A DNA stretch of 64,000 bases. Source: QHVT01 sp036389275. GTDB taxonomy: Bacteria; Acidobacteriota; Thermoanaerobaculia; Gp7-AA8. Numbering within the stretch: the first letter of the stretch is position 1; each line of letters starts with the position of its first letter. The stretch lies in NCBI GenBank assembly GCA_036389275.1, contig DASVQE010000017.1, positions 12,807 to 76,806 of the forward strand, written 5' to 3'. A program made the position numbers and the translations under genes. The notes beneath the pieces were generated by a model. That model had not been told where the DNA came from and searched no databases. It was given only the letters and a program-made list of their open reading frames with translations. Below, piece by piece: positions 19,901-27,100 of this stretch.

Positions 19901-22115
19901 CACCAGCAGCACCGGCATCCTGCTGAGCAACGTCGACGGCACCGTCGCCTTCACCGGTCCGACGACGCTCAGCGGCGCGGCCACCATCACCATCAACACC
20001 GACTCGGCAGGCGTCATCAACTTCGGCAGCGGAACGAGCGTGAGCAATCCGACCGGCGTCGACTTCTCCTTCGACACGAGCAGCGCCACCGTCACCTACG
20101 ACGGCACGCTGTCGCAGACGAACGCGCAGCGCGTGGTCTCGGTGAACAAGCAGACCGGCGGCACCATCACCTTCAACGGCAACGTCAGCGCCGGCACCGC
20201 CAGCACCGGCGTGCTGCTCACCGACGCCGACGGCACGATCAAGTTCCTCGGCACGAACGTCTGGAGCGGCGGCGACGCCGGCGTCGACATCACCACCAAC
20301 TCCGCCGGCACGTTCCAGTTCTCGGCGGCGACCTCGATCAGCAACCCGTCCGGTACGGCCTTCACCGTCGCCGATTCCGCGCCGGCGAGCCTCGACTACA
20401 ACGGCACCATCACCCACAACAACGCCCGTCTGATCTCGATCTCGAACGCCTCCGCTGGCTCGTGCGGCACGATCCGCTTCGACGGCAATCTGGCCGCGAA
20501 TGGTGCGACCGCGACCGGCATCTTCATCGACAAGTGCAACGCCGGGTCGATCAGCTTCAACGCCGCCTCGAAATCGCTGACCACCAACGGCAACGCGGCC
20601 GTCACCATCACCAACAACGGCGCGGACGTCGACTTCACCGGCGGCGGCCTGGTGCTCACCACCACCTCCGGCGCGGCCTTCAATCTCACGGGCACCGCCG
20701 GCGCGGTCACCGTCACCGGCAGCGGCAACAAGATCACCACGGCCACCGGCCTCGGCCTGAACGTCACCGGCGGCACGGCCATCGGCGCGAACGGCCTCAC
20801 CTTCGAGAGCATCAACGTCAACGGCGACGATGCCGCGCCGACCAACGCCATCAAGTTGTCGAGCACCGGCTCGGCGGGCGGTCTGACCGTCACCGGCACC
20901 GGCTCCGGCACCACCGGCGGCATCCTGCAGGACACCTCCGGCGACGCCATCCTGCTCAGCAATGTCGCCAAGGTCTCGCTCAAGAACATGCAGATCACCA
21001 GCAACAAGGGGAGCGGAATCAAGGGCACCACGGTCGACGGCCTCGTGGTCGACAGTTGCTCGTTCAGCGCGAACGGCGATGACGCGGCGACCGACGAGTC
21101 GGGCATCAACATCATCGGCCTGACCGGCACCGCCCGCGCCGGCACGAACCCGACCAAGATCATCAACAGCACGTTCAACGAGGACTACGAGTTCGAGATC
21201 CAGATCGCCAACAGCAGCGGCACGCTCAGCGACTTCCTCATGAGCAACAACTCCATCACCGCGGCGGGCATCGACGTGACCGGCAACCTGGTGAACATCC
21301 TCGCCACCAGCACGGCGAACATGACCGTCGACGTGCAGGGCGGCACCTTCACCGGCGCCGCGCCGGCCACCGCCACCGCGCTGCACATGGACGCCAGCGG
21401 CGGCCAGATCACCGCCACCGTCGCCGGCGGTACGTACACGAACAACAACGTCGCGGTCAGCACCTCCATCGCCAGCGGCGGCAAGATCACCTACGACGTC
21501 TCCGGCGTCACCGCGACCGGTACGCGCTCGCACGCGCTGAACACGTTCGCCAACGCCAACAGCGGCGCCAGCGGCGCGATCAACGGCAAGTACCGGAACA
21601 ACATCGTCGGCAGCGCCACCGCCAACTCCGGCTCGGCCGTCGGCAACGGCATCCGCGTCGCGAACGAAGGTGCGGCGGCGGTCAAGATGCTGATCAGCGG
21701 CAACACCGTCCAGCAGATCCAGTCGTTCGAAGGACTGATCTTCGACATCGGTCTCTCCGGCACCGCCACGGCCGGCCTCACCACCAACGCCACCATCCTC
21801 AACAACACCTTCACCGGCATCCTGGCCAACCGCGCCATCGAGGTGAACGACAACCAGAGCACGCCGAACACGCCGGCGCCGACGGTGTGCGTCGACATGT
21901 CCGGCAACTCGTTCTCCAGCGTCTCCGGTCAGGCCGGCAACGGCGAAGAGGTCCGTCTGAAACAGTTGAACGGCACGTTCAACGTCCACCAGAAGGCGCC
22001 GACCGCCGGCGTCGACTCCGCGGAGCTCGACGACGCGAACGGCGGCAACAGCGTCAATCAGTTCTCGCTGAGCGGCACCATCAGCTACAACCAGGCGACC
22101 TGTCCGCAGCCGTAG
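10911..22115 (+). CDS. Giant secreted surface protein 1: cadherin/Ig-like repeats plus parallel beta-helix (3734 aa)
   Basis: I chose the ATG at 10911, which gives a signal peptide (FLTYIILAFITASAQA, cleavage near residue 23) and an AAGGGG site; an upstream in-frame ATG at 10815 would bury it. Order of regions: an N-terminal beta-rich domain (about 24-215); VCBS/cadherin-like modules (about 215-605), one with the DVDTADAHTFAI cadherin pattern; 14 modules of about 110 residues each opening with NDxPSF/NDAPTF and an acidic SDEDGG-type turn (about 605-2173); a bacterial Ig-like SbsA-type domain (about 2175-2280); one more VCBS-like module; then a right-handed parallel beta-helix from about 2386 to the end, opening with YVFVDASNASNGTG and rich in short Gly/Thr/Asn strands. 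No LPXTG, PEP-CTERM, T9SS or autotransporter barrel end is visible. Cysteines are rare. Adhesin, matrix or fibre role is inferred. Three tail-collar genes follow. Confidence 0.9.
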   Translation: MKVLRCRFLTYIILAFITASAQAATLDYRVLIDSDNDVASGCVVNGMAGVDQIFVTRVSTTDTTAAVTGTFRQVCSAGALGPVTDVVTSGWPVGYIPAAGAMLLETRLPYSALGSTAPHNLRLGFVGNQGAASHVALRKADGSNILFPATVSRRRTVGSGGAARVITLDGAGSDWNAIEPLVDGIAASGTPAMRMLKIYGFASPGEGQLYFRFDANVSTTTPFASDDIFARTVGSALNVPAPGVLSNDGDPNGLPLTATPVSAPEHGDVTLNPDGSFTYSPSNPLSTQSDSFQYKASNGSKDSNVAKVTINVATGTNHAPVAANDTVAAVEDTTANVAAPGVLSNDTDVDGDALSAALQTPPSHGTVSLAANGGFTYTPAANYFGPDSFTYIVSDTKASSTATVAITVASVNDDPEVKAATFSVDENSPAGTLVGKVKVTDVDTADAHTFAILGGNTGGAFAINPSTGAITVANGTAINFEVTPQFTLSVRATDNGTPSHSDTAAITIDVNDLNDAPLAVNDGYTTPEDTPLNVVLPGVKANDSDEDAGAVLSVAQLAGPSHGTLALAANGSFLYTPALNYNGPDSFTYTLTDGTLSSVGTVTLNVTPVNDPPSFANLGNVTSDEDAPYSGAWANTLSAGPADEALQTLSFNVTVTTNSALFSVPPAIAPDGTLTFTPTANAVGVANVTAVLVDNGGGANASAPVPFTITINAVNDKPTFANAGDVTVLEDSGSYSSPWANTILAGPADESAQSVSFAVTNNSNMALFATQPAISPAGVLTFLPAADASGLAVITVVLTDTGTPAASSDPVQFTIHITPVNDEPSFTSGGDVTVDEDSGAYSGPWASNIAKGANESAQTVFFTVTGNSKASLFSTPPAIAPDGTLTFTPAPNQNGSSNITVEMHDNGGTDDGGDDTSTPVTFQITLAPVNDAPSFNLPASAPAVDEDNGAATASGFATAISAGPTSDESAQTLTFNLSQVSADPTLTFTTPPAIDPATGNLTYTPAPNAYGTATYSVTLSDSGSNVSPNSNTSAAKTFTITVNPINDAPSFSIGANPAASDEDGGPQTVSGFAGSISQGPNESGQTLTFQVVKTAGTLTFTTPPAIDASGNLTYQAAPDANGTATFNVTLSDNGSSTLPNVNVSGAQPFTITVNAVNDAPTFNMSTSTSSDEDAGAQSVPSFATSILAGPPDESGQSLTFNLSQTAIDPTLSFTTPPAIASNGTLTYQAAANSYGTATFDVTLSDTGSNVSPNSNTSVVKSFTITINAINDAPSFSIGGNPAASDEDGGAQTVSGFAGSISQGAGESGQTLTFNLTPTGTTGTLSFSAGPAIDASGNLTYTATGDTNGTATFSVTLSDNGSNTSPNSNVSGAVSFTITVNPVNDAPTFSMPASASSDEDLGAVTTSSFATSILAGPSDESAQTLTFNLAQTSIASTLSFTSAPAIASDGTLTYEAAANAYGSATYDVTLTDTGSNVPPNSNTSVVKTLTITINPLNDAPSFTLAGNPAASDEDGGPQSVSSFAGSISQGTGETGQTLTFNVAAAGTTGTLAFTTAPAIDPATGALTYEAAPDTNGTATFNVTLSDNGATGGSNSNTSAPQSFTITVNPINDAPTFNLSTSSTAVEDSGAKSVSNFATGMLAGPPDESSQTLTFNLSQTAIDSTLSFSAGPAIAADGTLTYTPAANAYGTATFDVTLSDTGSNTSPNSNTSVVKSFTISVTGINDAPSFTLAGNPAASDEDAGPQSVSNFAGSISQGTGESGQTLTFNVAQTGGTLTFLTAPAIDPATGNLTYQAAANANGTASFNVTLSDDGSNVSPNSNVSGAQSFTITVNAVNDAPSFNLPSATTSSTEDGGAQSVTNFLTGISAGPSDESSQTLTVNVSVTSADPTLTFTSAPAIGTNGTLTYQAAANAYGTANVSVTVSDTGSNVSPNSNISAAQTFTITVDPVNDAPSFNTVTIGSLANEDVGPIDIAYATAISSGPNESGQTLTFNVAQTGSTGTLAFSSAPAVNAATGHLTYTAAANTNGSATFSITLSDDGSNSVPNSNTSAAHTFTITLQPVNDVPSFTIASDPPFAVEGAGAQSVSSFATAISAGGGSDESSQSLTFTVTPTGSTGTLTFSAAPSIASDGTLTYTPTAGTNGTASFSVTLKDGGGTADGGVDTTAAQNFTIAIERGPSVTSSNPGAGSTVPRSQDLTFNFDETVTVESDAFSITCNADTTLLPYAVTTATGVAIVVNPTSDLPAGSCTVVLDKNKVHDADTFDPPDGLSVDYSVTFNTNTPPVADDDTDSARGNVTLVATAAEGVLVGDTDADGHSLTVASAGSPAVAVDGTAAATTTKGGSIVFSTNGAYTYNPPAGLQNTTDTVDYVVSDGFGGTDTGTLTIALGSRYVFVDASNASNGTGTQANPFKTLALKDASANVAANDIVIVKSGTYTTGTTLKSGEQLIGQGISSTITATQGTRTFTILTPGAAPVINPTSSDAITLSSGNTVRGFDIRTTTSGRGVVGNAFGALTLNESSVATNGGAALDLTNGAATITLTTTSSTGSSAQGVNLDTVTGTVTLGNGAIASPAGIGFRVNGGTAAITYGGNITGSGSTAVTIASHTTGNITLSGTITGSANGGIAVTGKTSGIVAFSGAQSLSTGANPGVTLTGNTGGTIAFSGTGLAITTTTGAAFTANTGGTVSVTGTNNTITVSLGGSGLTLNGVTVATGANVTFNNISTNAASTTGVSLTSLGGSGSVLVNGGTISSVTGLSMTTMGTVGTSLSNVTFSGGTTAITGTNFGTLTVSAVSVSAANQFLNLNTGTISGTFSNVNGTSNGGSPGVTLTSVDGSATISAGTLTKGGSPQNLVDISGGSVSLTWQGNLTQGQNGALLNVTNGHSGTLAFSGTLQATNGTGLVFNNADGTYNFTGTTTINGGSANIAISNDSAGTFNFNANTSVTGTATAIPFSFASSSGNVTYSGSLTQAAANRLVSISVQTAGAITFNNATPKTLAGNTSSTGILLSNVDGTVAFTGPTTLSGAATITINTDSAGVINFGSGTSVSNPTGVDFSFDTSSATVTYDGTLSQTNAQRVVSVNKQTGGTITFNGNVSAGTASTGVLLTDADGTIKFLGTNVWSGGDAGVDITTNSAGTFQFSAATSISNPSGTAFTVADSAPASLDYNGTITHNNARLISISNASAGSCGTIRFDGNLAANGATATGIFIDKCNAGSISFNAASKSLTTNGNAAVTITNNGADVDFTGGGLVLTTTSGAAFNLTGTAGAVTVTGSGNKITTATGLGLNVTGGTAIGANGLTFESINVNGDDAAPTNAIKLSSTGSAGGLTVTGTGSGTTGGILQDTSGDAILLSNVAKVSLKNMQITSNKGSGIKGTTVDGLVVDSCSFSANGDDAATDESGINIIGLTGTARAGTNPTKIINSTFNEDYEFEIQIANSSGTLSDFLMSNNSITAAGIDVTGNLVNILATSTANMTVDVQGGTFTGAAPATATALHMDASGGQITATVAGGTYTNNNVAVSTSIASGGKITYDVSGVTATGTRSHALNTFANANSGASGAINGKYRNNIVGSATANSGSAVGNGIRVANEGAAAVKMLISGNTVQQIQSFEGLIFDIGLSGTATAGLTTNATILNNTFTGILANRAIEVNDNQSTPNTPAPTVCVDMSGNSFSSVSGQAGNGEEVRLKQLNGTFNVHQKAPTAGVDSAELDDANGGNSVNQFSLSGTISYNQATCPQP
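14050..17080 (+). repeat. Dimeric higher-order tandem repeat (about 680-base period) inside giant gene 1
   Basis: From about module 8 onward the roughly 110-residue modules alternate between two subtypes. One has FATSILAGPxDES..QTLTF with NLSQT and ends in SVVKSFTIT; the other opens SIGxNPAASDEDGG with SQGxGESGQTLTF and ends in VSGAQSFTIT. The second subtype starts near 14059, 14729, 15409, 16090 and 16770, a spacing of 670-681 bases. The period is therefore two modules, which points to duplication of module pairs and to a substrate for recombination-driven length change. Confidence 0.8.
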
Positions 22116-22144
22116 CGCATCGCTTCACAGCAGTCCACCACCGG

Positions 22145-22190
22145 CGAGGTGGCGGGATCGATTCGATCCCGCCACCTCGTCTCGTTTTGT
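22145..22190 (+). terminator. Intrinsic terminator after giant gene 1
   Basis: A perfect 17-base inverted repeat (arms 22145-22161 and 22163-22179, core GGGATCGATTCGATCCC) lies 30 bases after the stop of the giant gene and is followed by TCTCGTTTTG. This is a strong hairpin with a short T-rich tail. It should separate most transcription of the giant gene from the tail-collar triplet that begins at 22302. No clear promoter for the triplet was identified in the remaining 110 bases. Confidence 0.82.
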
Positions 22191-22301
22191 CCATGTACGC
22201 AAAGACACTTTCGCGATACTCTTTCCATAAGTCCGCATCGGTTTCCCCAATACGTTTCAGGCCCCCCCGTCCACTCATTTCGAACGAGAGAGAGGAGTCC
22301 T

Positions 22302-22817
22302 ATGGCCGAACCATTTCTGTCAGAGATCCGGATGTTCAGTTTCCCGTTCCCTCCGAAAACCTGGGCGTTTGCCAACGGGCAGCTCCTGCCCATCAACCAG
22401 AACCAGCCGCTGTTCTCGCTGCTCGGGACCGCGTTCGGAGGCAACGGGCAAACCACCTTCGCGCTGCCGAATCTGCAGGGGCGCATTCCGATTCACATGA
22501 GCGATGACTACATCCTCGGCCAGGCCGGCGGCGAGTACGCTCACACCATCATCATGCCCGAGATGCCGGAGCACACCCATTTCCTCATGGGCTCGCAGAC
22601 CCAGGGCAACTCCGTCTATCCGAACTTCAGCAACAGCGGCAACGTTCTGGCGTCCGATCCCGGCAATGCCTACTCGAATGCCGCGCAGCAGTTGACGCCA
22701 TTCAAGCCGGGCTCCGTGACGAACGTCGGCGGCAGCCAGCCGCATGAGAACCGGCAGCCGTTTCTCGTCGTCAATTTCTGCATCGCGCTCTCGGGGATCT
22801 TCCCGAGCAAGAACTGA
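22302..22817 (+). CDS. Tail-collar domain (MdpB-like) protein, subtype A, copy 1
   Basis: A 171-residue protein of the phage tail-collar / microcystin-dependent-protein family. Hallmarks are the N-terminal FLSEIRMFSF, the collar core NGQLLPINQNQPLFSLLGT followed by FGGNGQTTFALPNLQGRIPIH, the central histidine motif MPEHTH, and the C-terminal GGSQPHENRQPFL with VNFCIALSGIFP. In phages this domain sits in receptor-binding fibres; bacterial stand-alone copies are poorly understood and have no recognised signal peptide, as here. The ATG at 22302 is preceded by GAGAGGAG. Subtype A (this gene and 31236-31754) is distinguished by a longer central insertion with NPNF/YPNF and ASDPGN or AADPGN. First of three consecutive homologues. 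Confidence 0.92.
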   Translation: MAEPFLSEIRMFSFPFPPKTWAFANGQLLPINQNQPLFSLLGTAFGGNGQTTFALPNLQGRIPIHMSDDYILGQAGGEYAHTIIMPEMPEHTHFLMGSQTQGNSVYPNFSNSGNVLASDPGNAYSNAAQQLTPFKPGSVTNVGGSQPHENRQPFLVVNFCIALSGIFPSKN

Positions 22818-22826
22818 GGAGAGAAC

Positions 22827-23342
22827 ATGGCCCAACCGTATATTGGCGAGATCCGCCTCTTCGCGGGCAGTTTCAACCCGGTCGGCTGGGAGATTTGCAA
22901 CGGACAGTTGCTTTCGATCTCCGAGAACGAGGCTCTTTTCCAACTGATCGGCACCACCTACGGCGGCGACGGCGAAGAGACGTTCGCGCTGCCGAACTTC
23001 CAGGGCACCGTCCCGATGCACATGGGGAAGAACCTCGGCCAAACGTACGTCATCGGCGAGACCGACGGCACCGAGAGCGTCACCCTCAGCACTGCCAGCA
23101 TCCCCGTACATACCCATCCGCTGACCGGCAGCAGCGCCAACGGCTCGCAGGCGACACCTTCCGGGAATCTGCTCGCCTCGTCCGTCGTCATCTCCCCGTA
23201 CGCGAACGAGAATCCGAGCGCATCGATGGCCGCCAGCGCGATTCAGCCGACCGGCGGAAGCCAGCCGCACGAGAACATGCAGCCGTACCTCTGCGTGACT
23301 TTCATCATCGCCCTCATCGGCATCTACCCCACGCCGAACTGA
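22827..23342 (+). CDS. Tail-collar domain (MdpB-like) protein, subtype B, copy 1
   Basis: A 171-residue collar-family protein nine bases after the subtype A gene, with a GAGGAGAG site before its ATG. It opens with YIGEIRLFAGSFNPVGW, has the core NGQLLSISENEALFQLIGT and YGGDGEETFALPNFQG, the histidine motif IPVHTHPL, and ends with GGSQPHENMQPYL ... IIALIGIYP. Subtype B is marked by 'SENxALF', 'YGGDGExTFALPN' and the block LLASSVVISPYANE, all shared with the second-cassette gene at 31763-32260 and not with its immediate neighbours. This shows that the three types diverged before the cassette was duplicated. No membrane or export signal is visible. Confidence 0.92.
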   Translation: MAQPYIGEIRLFAGSFNPVGWEICNGQLLSISENEALFQLIGTTYGGDGEETFALPNFQGTVPMHMGKNLGQTYVIGETDGTESVTLSTASIPVHTHPLTGSSANGSQATPSGNLLASSVVISPYANENPSASMAASAIQPTGGSQPHENMQPYLCVTFIIALIGIYPTPN

Positions 23343-23356
23343 CCGGAGGAGAGAAC

Positions 23357-23884
23357 ATGGCCGATCCATTCGTTGCTGAAATCCGGATGTATCCGTTCAA
23401 CTTTGCCCCGATGGGATGGGCGTTCTGCGATGGCCAGATCATGATCCTCAGCCAGAACACCGCCCTCTTCTCGCTGCTCGGCACCACCTACGGCGGCAAC
23501 GGCAAGTCGACCTTCGCCCTGCCCAACCTGCAAGGCTCCGTTCCGCTCGGACCGGGGCAGTCGAAAACCGGCACGCTCTACGACCTCGGCCAGGTGAGCG
23601 GCAGTTCCACCGTCACCCTGGTCGTCGGCGAGATGCCGTTCCACACACACACGCTCATGGGCACCGTCGAAGACGGAACGCAGGGCTCGCTGACCAGCTC
23701 CGTCGTACTGGCCGGATCGAAGGGCGGGCAGCTCTACCAGACCAACACGTCCGCCAACCTGCAGCCGATGAACATCATGTCGCTGCCGTTCGCCGGCGCC
23801 ACGCAGCCCCACAACAACATGATGCCGTACCTCACCCTCAACTTCTGCATCGCCCTGCAGGGCGTCTTTCCGGCGCGACCGTGA
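23357..23884 (+). CDS. Tail-collar domain (MdpB-like) protein, subtype C, copy 1
   Basis: A 175-residue collar-family protein, 14 bases after subtype B, with GGAGGAGAG before the ATG at 23357. It opens with FVAEIRMYPFNFAPMGWAF, has CDGQIMILSQNTALFSLLGT and YGGNGKSTFALPNLQG, the histidine motif MPFHTHTL, and ends with ATQPHNNMMPYL ... CIALQGVFP. Subtype C features are SQNTALFSLLGT, the block VEDGTQGSLT and LYQTNTSANL, which recur in the gene at 32273-32788. A strong terminator follows at 23913, so this closes the first cassette. Confidence 0.92.
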   Translation: MADPFVAEIRMYPFNFAPMGWAFCDGQIMILSQNTALFSLLGTTYGGNGKSTFALPNLQGSVPLGPGQSKTGTLYDLGQVSGSSTVTLVVGEMPFHTHTLMGTVEDGTQGSLTSSVVLAGSKGGQLYQTNTSANLQPMNIMSLPFAGATQPHNNMMPYLTLNFCIALQGVFPARP

Positions 23885-23912
23885 TCGCCGCCACCTGTCG
23901 TTCTCTACACCG

Positions 23913-23949
23913 GGAGGAGTCGCGCGTGCGACTCCTCCTCTTTGTTTGG
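23913..23949 (+). terminator. Intrinsic terminator closing the first cassette
   Basis: An 11-base perfect stem, GGAGGAGTCGC (23913-23923) and GCGACTCCTCC (23928-23938), with loop GCGT and tail TCTTTGTTT. It lies 28 bases after the subtype C collar gene and ends that transcription unit. Confidence 0.88.
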
Positions 23950-23977
23950 GCGCGGCGCGAGCGTGACCAGAAAAAGG

Positions 23978-24006
23978 TTGCGCATTATGGAAGTAGACAC
24001 TAAATT
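23978..24006 (+). promoter_or_regulatory. Candidate sigma-70 promoter for giant gene 2
   Basis: TTGCGC (23978-23983), a 17-base spacer and TAAATT (24001-24006) lie just after the first-cassette terminator. The A/T-rich stretch stands out from the surrounding sequence. The implied leader up to the ATG at 24167 is about 150 bases; I recognise no riboswitch or other structure in it. Confidence 0.45.
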
Positions 24007-24166
24007 GTCTGCTCGTCCACGGTCCCAAATAATCGAGAGAAACAACGCGCGCGCAATGCGTCTGGTTTCGCGCCGTCCTGTACGCAGGTTCCGCGGACGC
24101 GTCGGTCCTTAGAGCGAACAAATGAATCTGGTAGTGCATCCGCGTCACTCACGGAGGAATCTTCGT

Positions 24167-27100
24167 ATGCAGTCCGTGTCGATCAGGCTCCTGCTGTCCT
24201 TCCTCGTCCTCGGTTTCGCTGCGCCGCTGTTCGCGCACGACGTCACCGTGAGCGGGACCACTTCGTTCGCGGCCCTCGACGGCTCGGCGAACGACCACGA
24301 CGGCGCCGCCAACGGCGTCTTCACTGTGAGTGACGGAAACCTCGTCATCAACGGCACGGTGAACTGCAACGACGACGGGGCCAGCGACAGCGCCTGCTCG
24401 ATGGCGTTCGCGGTGTCGGGCAACCTCACCATCAACTCCGGCGCCGCGCTCTACGCGGAGAACCGCACCGGCGGTGGCAGCGGCGGCAACATCACCTTCA
24501 CGGTCGGCGGCAACGTGGCCATGAACGGCACCGCACTCGTGTCGACCTCCTCGCGCAGCTCGACCGGCGCCACCGGCGGCAACATCGCCGTCAACGCCGG
24601 CGGCAGCGTGACGCTGGCCAGCGGCACGACCATCGACGCCGGCGCCGCCAACGCGCGCGCCGGCAACGTCACCGTCGCCGCCGGCGGCACGGTGGCGCTG
24701 AACGGCAACGTGCTGTCCGGCCCGAGCCGCACGCTGCTGGCCACGCGCCTCACCGGCGCCGCACTCGACGGCGGCACTGCCAACCAGCAGGGCGGCGCGA
24801 TCGCGATCAGCTCCTCGACCTTCGCCGAGCCGTCGGTCGTCATCGGCTCGACCGCCAACATCGTCGCCCAGGGCGAGACCACCGGCGCCGGCCCCGTCAC
24901 CATCGACGGCTGCGGCGTGCAGGTCTACGGTCTCGTGGCCGCGCTCTCGCGCAAGGACGCGCCGGCCCGCATCGCCATCCGCTCCGGCAAGGACGTCGTG
25001 ATCGACGGCCGCGACCTCGGCGTCGCCGGCGCCACCACCGGCCGCCTCGGCCGCGTGCGCGCCGATGCGCCGAGCGGCACCGCCGTCAACAAGAGCGTCG
25101 ACATCTTCGCCGCCGAGACCGTCGACCTGTTCGGACCGGCATCGTCGGCGAGCACGCAGTACGCGATCTCCGCGATTCCGGGTCAGCACGATGCGAAGAG
25201 CTACGGCGGCACGATCCGCGTGATCTCGCTCGGCGACGTCGTCAACGCCACCGGCCTGGTCGTCGATGACGGCCACACCGCCAGCGGCGACACCGGCGGC
25301 AGCATCTCCTTCGCGGCGAAGGGCGACGTCAATCTCGCCGGCGCCTCGATCCGCGCCATCGGCGACTTCAACACCAACAACGCCAACCGCGGCGGCGGCA
25401 CCATTCAGGTCCGCTCCTACTCGGGCAACATCATCTGGACCGGCGGCCTCGGCGAAGTGCGCCCGGTCGGCTCGAGCTCCGGTCTCACCACCGCCGATCA
25501 GGGCGCGATCGTCCTGACCGCCTGCGGCACCATCAACACCACCGGCACCAGCTTCCCGGTCATGGGCACCGCCACCAGCGTCTTCCCCGAGACGCACACC
25601 GGCGTCTGCTCGCCGGCCGCGCCGTCGCTGCCGGCCGGCGTGCCGCCGCTCGTCACCTGCAACACGCCGCCGGTGGCGAACGACACCGCCGCGGCCACGT
25701 TCGAAGACACGTCGGTGACGATCACGCTCACCGGCAGCGACGCCGACGGCGACGCGCTCACGTTCTCGATCGTCAGCGGTCCGGCGCACGGCTCGCTTTC
25801 GTCGCTCCAGTCCACCGGTCCGACCAGCGCCACCGTCGTCTACACGCCGGCGCCGAACTACAACGGCGTCGACTCGTTCACCTTCCGCGCGAACGACGGC
25901 AACGGCGGCACCGACGACGCCATCGCCACCGTCACCATCACGCCGGTCAACGACGCGCCGTCGTTCCAGATCGGACCGACTGCAACGTCCTTCGAAGACG
26001 CCGGAGCGCAGACATACCCCGGGTGGGTATCGTCGATCTCCGCCGGCCCGGCCGATGAAGCCGGCCAGAGCGTGACCTTCACCGTCACCAACGACAACCC
26101 GTCGCTCTTCTCGGTGCAGCCGGCCGTCGCGCCGAACGGGACGCTGACGTATGCCGCGGCGCCGAACGCGTACGGCATCGCCCACGTCACCGTCGTCGCG
26201 CACGACAACGGCGGCACCGCCAACGGCGGCTCTGACACCTCGGCTCCGCAGACGAGCACGATCTCGGTGAGCGGCGTCAACGACGCGCCGTCCTTCACCG
26301 GCGGCGGCAACGTGACCGTCGGCGAAGACAGCGGCGCGTACAGCGCGCCGTGGGCGAGCGGCATCAGCGCCGGCCCGAACGAGTCGCAGAACGTCTCCTT
26401 CGTCGTCACCAACGGCAACAACGCGCTCTTCGCCGTGCAGCCGGCGGTCAGCGCCAGCGGCGTGCTCACCTTCACGCCGGCGGCCGACGCGAACGGCGTC
26501 GTCACCGTGAGCGTCTACGCGCACGACGACGGCGGCACCGCGAACGGCGGCGTCGACGACTCCGCGCCGCAGACCTTCACCATCACCATCAACGCCGTCA
26601 ACGACGCGCCCTCGTTCACCGCGGGCGGCAACGTGACGGTGCTCGAAGACAGCGGCGCGTACAGCGCGGCATGGGCGAGCGCGATCAGCGCCGGCCCGGC
26701 CGATGAAGCGGGCCAGAGCGTCACCTTCACCACCACGAACAGCAACAACGCGCTGTTCGCCTCGCAGCCGTCCGTCGACGCGAGCGGCACGCTGACGTTC
26801 ACGCTCGCCGCGAACTCCTTCGGCAGCGCCACCGTCACCGTCGTCGCGCACGACAACGGCGGCACCGCGAACGGCGGCGCCGACACCTCGGCCGCGCAGA
26901 CCTTCACCATCACCGTCAGCGGCGTCAACGACGAGCCTTCGTTCACCGCCGGCGGCAACCCGTCGGTGCTCGAAGACAGCGGCGCGTACAGCGCGGCGTG
27001 GGCGAGCGGCATCAGCGCCGGCCCCGGCGAGTCGCAGAACGTCACCTTCCACGTCTCGAACGACAACAACGCGCTCTTCGCCGGCCAGCCGGCCATCAGC

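Noticed and set aside
10911..22115. RTX adhesin secreted by a type I system
   Set aside because: No GGxGxDxxx nonapeptide series or type I C-terminal signal is visible, a Sec signal peptide is present, and no type I secretion genes are near.
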